DNA of 64,000 bases from Takakia lepidozioides (lineage: Eukaryota > Streptophyta > Takakiopsida > Takakiales > Takakiaceae). A program made the position numbers and the translations under genes. Location: contig CM060734.1 in NCBI GenBank assembly GCA_030704615.1, positions 52,902,042 to 52,966,041 of the forward strand. Reading direction: 5' to 3'. Positions 58,398 through 64,000 of the stretch are shown piece after piece (the stretch's first letter is position 1; every line of letters begins with the position of its first letter). The notes under the pieces are model-generated. The model saw only the letters and a list, made by a program, of their open reading frames with translations, was not told where the DNA came from and did not search any database.

Positions 58398-60318
58398 TGT
58401 CAATATAATAATGTACATGTGAGCAAGTCATTATGAGTGTATTAAGCGTCGTCGTCTGTTATGACCGATAGATTGGGGGGGCGGTCAGGTTTTAATGATT
58501 GTATCCATATTTGCCAGCTATTAGGTCAGGCCATCCTGTACGATAGATAGGAGTGGGGCCCTTCTTGCCATCTTTACTATCTGCCATTGTTCGTGCATTT
58601 TGCATAGTTTGTCACAGTGAGAAGTAAGTGTGGTGTGCGAGAGAGAGTATTGAGTGCAATGAATGTTGTTAGAAGGCTGCTTGGGACTTAGACACTTTTA
58701 CAGGATCTGTGGGGTACCCTTAATTTTTGCACAGACTGAGACCAACAGGAGCCTTAGGGGTGACAACAGCGCACTTTAGGGGGGGTTACACAGCCCGTCA
58801 CAGCCAACACAGCTCGTCACAGTCCGTCACAGCCCGTCACAGCCAACACAGCTCGTCACAGCCAACACAGCCCGTCACGCTAGCTACCTTGACTCCATTT
58901 TGAGCAAAATGTCATCATGGATGTTGCAAGCAGCATTTAACTGACTTCCAATTCAAAGCCCCCACTACAAGAGATGAGCGTTTTTAGGACTATGGCTTTG
59001 GCGGAGTCATAAAAACTGCACTAGGTAGATGACTACAGAGCGTTGAAATGCATTGCAGTCATAGTTTTATGACTTTGTAGTAATGGATATCACTACATGA
59101 CTCCGGAAAGTTAGGGAGCATTGGTCAAACATTGTTGACCATGATGACAGGGATGGTTTATATGACTAGTGTGATATGTTTGACTACACGTGGACGACGT
59201 TTCATGGAATCTTATGACTCCATGACTGAAGATGGTTTCACAGCTCTATTTATACGACTACATCACTACACGTGTCATTTTGAAGGCACATATAATGCAA
59301 ATAAGGTTGCCCATTAGGTTTAAAAAAAATTAAAAAATTGCTAATAAGGTTGCCCATTAGGGTAATCGTGAACAGAAAGGAGGGCTGGGACTTGGCGTTT
59401 TTTTGTCTCCTGCAACACACCACATAGCCGAGGGATGGAACGCGATGATAGCAGGATATGCAGGGGCGTGGGATGGAGGCGTTGAGCAAATGATGCACGA
59501 AAGAGAAGAGGAGGAGGAGACGAGACGAGGAGAAGCAAGCTCGCCGTTCTTGGGAGAGTCAGCTTGGTCTTAGCATGCGTGTTTCAATCTCTGACTACTC
59601 AGCTACGCCGTAGTGGTTCGATCTCACAGACCAATCCGACATTACCTGACTACAGACACAAGCAGCACACACAAGAGGTCATTTTAGGTTGATGGTCGGT
59701 CAAATCCTCCATGGGTCAGGACAGGTCAAGGACAATGTGGTAGGGTACCTTCTTCTTCAACCTATTTCAGCCTGTGTTGCCCTCTCATCAGACTCGGCCG
59801 CAAGATGCATATTGAAATTTGTAAGTTAGGTCGTTGGGTAGATCTGTGGTGGTTTGGAGTGACTTTGGCAAGTTACTGCCAGTGTGGCAGCATGGAAGTA
59901 TCCAAAAATATATAATAGAGGTGAGGAGAAGCTTTGGGGTGAACACTTTCCGACCCCAGTCAATGGTGGGACAATAGAGACAAAAAAGCGAATGCCTGTT
60001 GGACTACAGAGAGAAGCAGATGCATTTCAGATTGTAATAAGTAGGGTTGGGGTGTTTTGGGGAAGAACTCCACACCAGTATGGTTGGGGTGTTTGCTGGT
60101 AGAATTCTAGGCTGTCAGAGGCATGGATAGCTGAAGGAGCAGGGATAGAGTGTGGGTCCAGATTCATCCAAGAGGGCTGGATTTCAAGCTCCACATTACC
60201 TATGATTCCCTGTGGAAGGATAGCTACAAGAAACCTACATGGGTAGATGGTCAACTGGAAGCGGCAGCAGCAGCGGCACAATTGATAAGGTCAGGCACTT
60301 CTACTGAAGGCACCTCCT
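58398..60318. other. Spacer with possible second LTR and short repeats
   Basis: It begins with TGTCAATATAATAATG directly after a polypurine-like tract, so its first part may be a 3' LTR whose end I cannot find. A CCGTCAC-type minisatellite lies at 58788-58880. Around 59000-59260 the words atgact/agtcat recur in both orientations, including AGTCATA-GTTT-TATGACT near 59059. taaggttgcccattagg is repeated at 59303 and 59344. No gene is recognised. Confidence 0.4.
58788..58880. repeat. Minisatellite of cacagcccgtcacagccaa-type units
   Basis: Alternating short blocks cacagcccgtca, cagccaa, cacagctcgtca and cagtccgtca repeat in slightly changing order through the interval. The unit is roughly 10 to 29 bp depending on how the blocks are grouped. 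Confidence 0.8.
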
Positions 60319-61167
60319 TCAGCACATTTCACCCTGTTTTTCCCTCTTATCCGTTTCTTGCGAGCTGTCTTCTCTTATCTGTTTGTCTGCCCAGTCTTCA
60401 GTGAATGCGTCAAGGCTTTGTGTTTTGGCTTCTTCCTCGCTTTTGTCACCCTCTCCCATGAATATCTCTGGTTGGCGCTCAAACCCTGCTGAGCTGTAGA
60501 TGTTGTCCATGCCAATGCATTCTTCTTCACCAAATCCATGTTTTTGCCCTAAATCCTTGATGTCTTGGCTGGATTTCTGCAGAATAGGCATCCATCCCCT
60601 ATTTTGGCCTTCTTTGCACTCCCCGTGTCAACATGTTGATGTGGGGTGTTGTTGTAGTCTTATTGGAGTGTGATCACTTATATGGTATATCTCGTCCAAC
60701 TCATCCAGTGCCTCCAGCTCATTATGAGTGAACTGACATAATACTTGTGTTGTTGGTTGCATCATGTACTCCGTGCTTGGCAATGGGTAAGCTTCTCCTC
60801 CTTCCACGTACTCATTGATCACTGCAAAAGGTACTCCATACATCTTCCCTTGAGGTCCTGCCCCTTTTTTTGCTTCTGTGATTGGTTCAGCTTTGCTGAA
60901 AGTTTGCCAAGACCCATGTTGGGTTAGTGTGTGACGACTGTGTCTCATGTTATTACAGATTTTAGACAATGTTCTTTGTTTGGGCCTTCTAATGCCTTGT
61001 CTGATGGACTCAGGTTTGTCAAAATCAACTTGTATCCACTCTGCTTCCATGTTGTTGCTGTCAGCAGCTTGTTCTTTTGCCAACTGAACCCCGATAGGGC
61101 CTGGGTCTTCCCTTCTGCCCGCATCAGAGCATTTCGCAATGTCTGTAGTTGCTTCATCCTTCCTCAA
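60319..61167 (-). other. Two coding-like ORFs of unknown nature
   Basis: Minus-strand ORFs 60628-61167 (179 aa) and 60319-60591 (90 aa) are rich in Glu, Lys, Gln and Asp with few hydrophobic runs. Both read like real protein rather than shadow (for example FTHNELEALDELDEI and AFTEDWADKQIREDSSQE). I recognise no domain. They lie downstream of the PPR pseudogene on the same strand and may be part of a retroelement or of a host gene fragment. Confidence 0.3.
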
Positions 61168-61198
61168 CTACGCCCTCTCTTTGGCAGGTTGCGCACCT

Positions 61199-62300
61199 TC
61201 ACCACCACCTTAGGGGGTGTGCCCTCACTCTTTGCTCTCTGAAACCAGTGTTCTGCAGCACTTTCCACATCCCCAAACACAAGACTACGATTCGTTCAGC
61301 CATATCATCAAACACTTGACGTGCCCCTTTCATGTGCCCACATTTGGCATACATGTTAACAATGGTATTTTCCAGAGTTATGAAAGACGCAATTCCAGCT
61401 TTCATGAGTCAGCATGGACCTCTTTGCCCTTTTCCAGGTCTCGTAGGCTGGCACACGCATTGACAACCGAAATGAATGTGACATTGTTGGGCATCACTGC
61501 TTCCCGTATCATTTGCTCATACAATTGGAGAGCCTCCTTACCCCATCCATGTTGAGCATATCCTGAGATCATCACATTCCATGAGACCACATCTCATTCA
61601 TCCATAGTGTCAAACACACTACGTGCATTTCTTATGCTCCCACATTTAACATACATGGCAACAAGGGCAGTGCCAAGAATGACATCTGACACAATTCCAG
61701 CCGTGACGATGTTAGCATGGAGTCTGGATCTCCTTGCCCTTATCCAGTTCTCCTAAACTGGCACACTCCTTGACAACAGAAATGAACGTAACCTTGTTGG
61801 GTGTCATCCCTTCCTGCATCATTTGCTGATAGACCTCAGGGGCCTCCCTAACACATCCATATTTCACATATCCTGCCATCATCGTAGTCCATGTAAACAC
61901 ATCACGTTTAGGGATCGTGTCAAACAAATGGCATGCATCCACCACGCTTCCACACGTCACATACATGTTGACAAGGGTGTTGAGTACAAATAAGTTCGGC
62001 GTGTATTTACTTTGAATAATGTGGGTGTGCACCTGCTTTCCCCTTTCGAGGTCTCTAGTTTTGATACACTCCCGCAAGGTACAATGAGTCTGGCCAAACG
62101 TCTTGTTGTTCAGAATGTACAGCGCCTCTTTCAGCTCTCCTGCCTTACATAGTGTCCTCACATCCTCAAAAGTGCCAGAAAAGTTGTTGACAATCCGCTC
62201 CCTTGCTCCTCTTTCCAAAGGAGTGATCTGGCGGAAGTTCTTGACTCCAACAATTGCATCTGATTCAATCCTGCCATCCTGTCTGATTCAAGAACCTTAG
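61199..62300 (-). pseudogene. PLS-class PPR protein pseudogene
   Basis: The longest frame (61712-62218) reads VRTLCKAGELKEALYIL, RECIKTRDLERGKQVHTHII, NTLVNMYVTCGSVVDACHLF, IPKRDVFTWTTMMAGYVKYG and MMQEGMTPNKVTFISVVKEC. After a frame change near 61710 the repeats continue. LVAMYVKCGSIRNARSVFDT comes first, with a stop in place of the residue after MDE. MISGYAQHGWGKEALQLYEQ, then ENTIVNMYAKCGHMKGARQV follow, up to about 61250. Intact members are organellar RNA-binding factors. At least two frameshifts and one stop disable this copy, and no E or DYW domain is seen. Confidence 0.82.
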
Positions 62301-62530
62301 TATAGAGTTTTCCACCAGACTCCCAAAATATATCTCAAATCTCCTCAGGGCCTCAAGACAGATTTCTTATCAAGACAGGCTTGATGCTGCTTGATTCCAA
62401 CAATTGCATCTGATTCAACCCTGCAATCCTGCCGGATTCAAAACTCTTACTATAAGCTTTTCAAGTCAGACTCCCAAAATATATCTCAAATCTCCTCAGA
62501 ACCTCAAAACTCTCATCAAGACAGGCCACA
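62241..62530. repeat. 150-bp tandem duplication upstream of the PPR pseudogene
   Basis: ttgaytccaacaattgcatc starts copies at 62241 and 62391. Both continue with tgattcaaycctg and, further on, cagactcccaaaatatatct and caaatctcctcag, in the same order with scattered changes. The first copy overlaps the 5' part of the PPR reading frame. Confidence 0.85.
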
Positions 62531-64000
62531 TATTAGCAGGTCTACAAAACTAGTCTTGCAGATACATCGTTATTTTGCTGATGATTCAAGGTATCCAACT
62601 CAAACAGATAGAATTGTTACTCTTTATTCTCAATGTATGAGATGTCCTAAACGTCCTCAATCAAGACATCCTCACCTTATCAAACCTGATATTGCACCAC
62701 TGTGAAAGATCTGAGAAGTACTCTTGCCAGAGTTGTTCTGTGATGGCTTGACCTGTGTAAGACTACAAAAACATGAGAATTTTGCCTCACTCAAACTTCA
62801 AGAACATGCAGTCAGCTCCACATAAGAAGACACATCTGTGAGGAGGTGGTATTCAAACTCAGTTATCACTCCCATCATCGGAGTCAGTTACACAATCTCC
62901 ACATCAAAACATGCATTGGCTCAACATGCCATGAGCATAGGATGTGCCCAGCTTGTACCATCTAAGAAGTCAAGATATAGCATGGACACCCTCGTATTGG
63001 GAGAGAGGCCAGTACTCTCCTCTCCCTCTTTTTTGGAATAATAAACAGAAGGGGACGGAGGCCCCAAAACGAATTCAAAAGCGCAAGGAGAAATAAACCT
63101 TGCCAAACAACAGGGGCCGGAGCACTGCCCTGTAGCCAGCCCCCTGAAAACAGAAAAAGATAGAGAAAAGAGGGACAAAGCCAAAGCCCCATAGCCCCAA
63201 GCCAACCACTGGGCCAGCAAGAGCGGAGAACCAAGGGATTCACGCACTCTCTCCTCTCTTTTATGTCATTGCCCTGGGAGGAGCATTTATTTCTCAAGAC
63301 CACCTTCACAAGGTGCTAATCAGTTGCCTGATTTTCCAGTATTTTGTTGTGTTCTCCACCGTGGTTCCTTGCTATCCTTCTCTACCCTTTCACAAGCATG
63401 ATGTGACTGGCAGTGCCATCACCAACACAGTTCCCATGTGTGTCAGACTGGGACTGGAGAACGAGTGTTAGACTCAACACAATATTTTTTGGCATGATGT
63501 TTACCCACCCTCACACAATTACTCAATTCCCTGTGGTATCCACAACAAGGTCGAGGGGGTTACTATCCCAAAGGAACCATGTGTTCAAGGGTTTCTCATT
63601 GCCAATATTCGTAGGAACTGCCCATGAGAACATCCTTCTCCGCCATTATCCATCCTTCATGGAGACAGGCAGGCGTGCGTTGACGGAATCACAACACTGC
63701 TGTCACATCCGGGCACTAGCCCTATAACTAGCCCTATCATCTTACTCTGACGAAGAACCTGATGGGCTGTCCTCCCCCTAAAGATGGTACGTCACACGGC
63801 CTAAGGGTCCACGGAATCTATGGCAACGACAACCTCTCTCTCTCTCTCTCTCCCCCTCGACATACCAGAAGATTCCAGGAGATACAAGAGAAGCTTATGG
63901 AAGGAGGACAACGTTGTTGTTGACGATTACACTCACGTTTCTCTACATTACCATTTATGCCCACAAAGTGAATCCCTAGCTGGGTCATGGAGAATTTGGA
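62531..64000. other. Right edge spacer, no gene seen
   Basis: ORFs at 62921-63309 (minus) and 63413-63727 (plus) show no family resemblance. A CT dinucleotide run lies at 63834-63852. Confidence 0.4.
63834..63852. repeat. CT dinucleotide microsatellite
   Basis: Uninterrupted CT run followed by a C-rich stretch. Confidence 0.85.

Overview
The window is nuclear DNA of a land plant. Split, intron-rich genes match plant families: a chloroplast-targeted NADP-malate dehydrogenase, a class-A auxin response factor (ARF), the ribosome-biogenesis factor RRP5, and the chloroplast-division-linked SulA/GC1 epimerase-family protein. Between them lie long repeat-rich spacers with decayed LTR and non-LTR retrotransposons and PPR-gene debris. 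Abundant PLS-type PPR fragments, long introns and zinc-finger/reverse transcriptase/nuclease-like retroelements suggest a non-seed vascular plant, most likely a fern. That assignment is inference, not proof.

Layout. 0.25-1.56 kb: head-to-tail copies of a LINE 3' end. 3.27-3.69 kb: the last two coding exons of a GC1/SulA-like gene (+); the rest of the gene was not found and may lie left of the window. 5.15-6.57 kb: an intact, single-exon NADP-MDH (-). 9.96-17.74 kb: a complete ARF gene (-), resolved here into 15 coding exons (about 888-891 aa) whose phases all agree. 17.7-27.7 kb: about 10 kb with no recognisable gene, only simple and low-copy repeats and a perfect hairpin. 27.67-47.74 kb: a complete RRP5 gene (-), resolved into 39 coding exons summing to 5973 nt (1990 aa), with two GC-AG introns and several intronic duplications. 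48.3-51.4 kb: a decayed non-LTR retroelement (-) with an N-terminal zinc finger, a reverse transcriptase and a CCHC plus PD-(D/E)XK-like C-terminus, directly preceded by five 95-bp monomers ending in an inverted copy. 52.4-53.1 kb: a duplicated low-complexity block. 53.8-54.8 kb: PPR fragments (+). 54.8-58.4 kb: a degenerate LTR retrotransposon (tRNA-Asp-type primer site, Gag with zinc knuckles, most of Pol deleted) that truncates the PPR fragment and has an F-box-like ORF inside its 1353-bp 5' LTR. 60.3-62.3 kb: unknown coding-like ORFs and a second PPR pseudogene (-). The rest, to 64 kb, is spacer.

The genes do not form an operon-like unit. They are independent housekeeping and developmental genes: NADP-MDH (redox-regulated malate valve), ARF (auxin-dependent transcription), RRP5 (pre-rRNA processing) and GC1 (plastid division). 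NADP-MDH, ARF and RRP5 share the minus strand, but 3-10 kb of spacer separates each from the next. RRP5 has a telo-box upstream of its start, as is common for plant ribosome-biogenesis genes. All exon boundaries were assigned by reading splice signals and protein homology by eye, and no alignment or transcript data were available.
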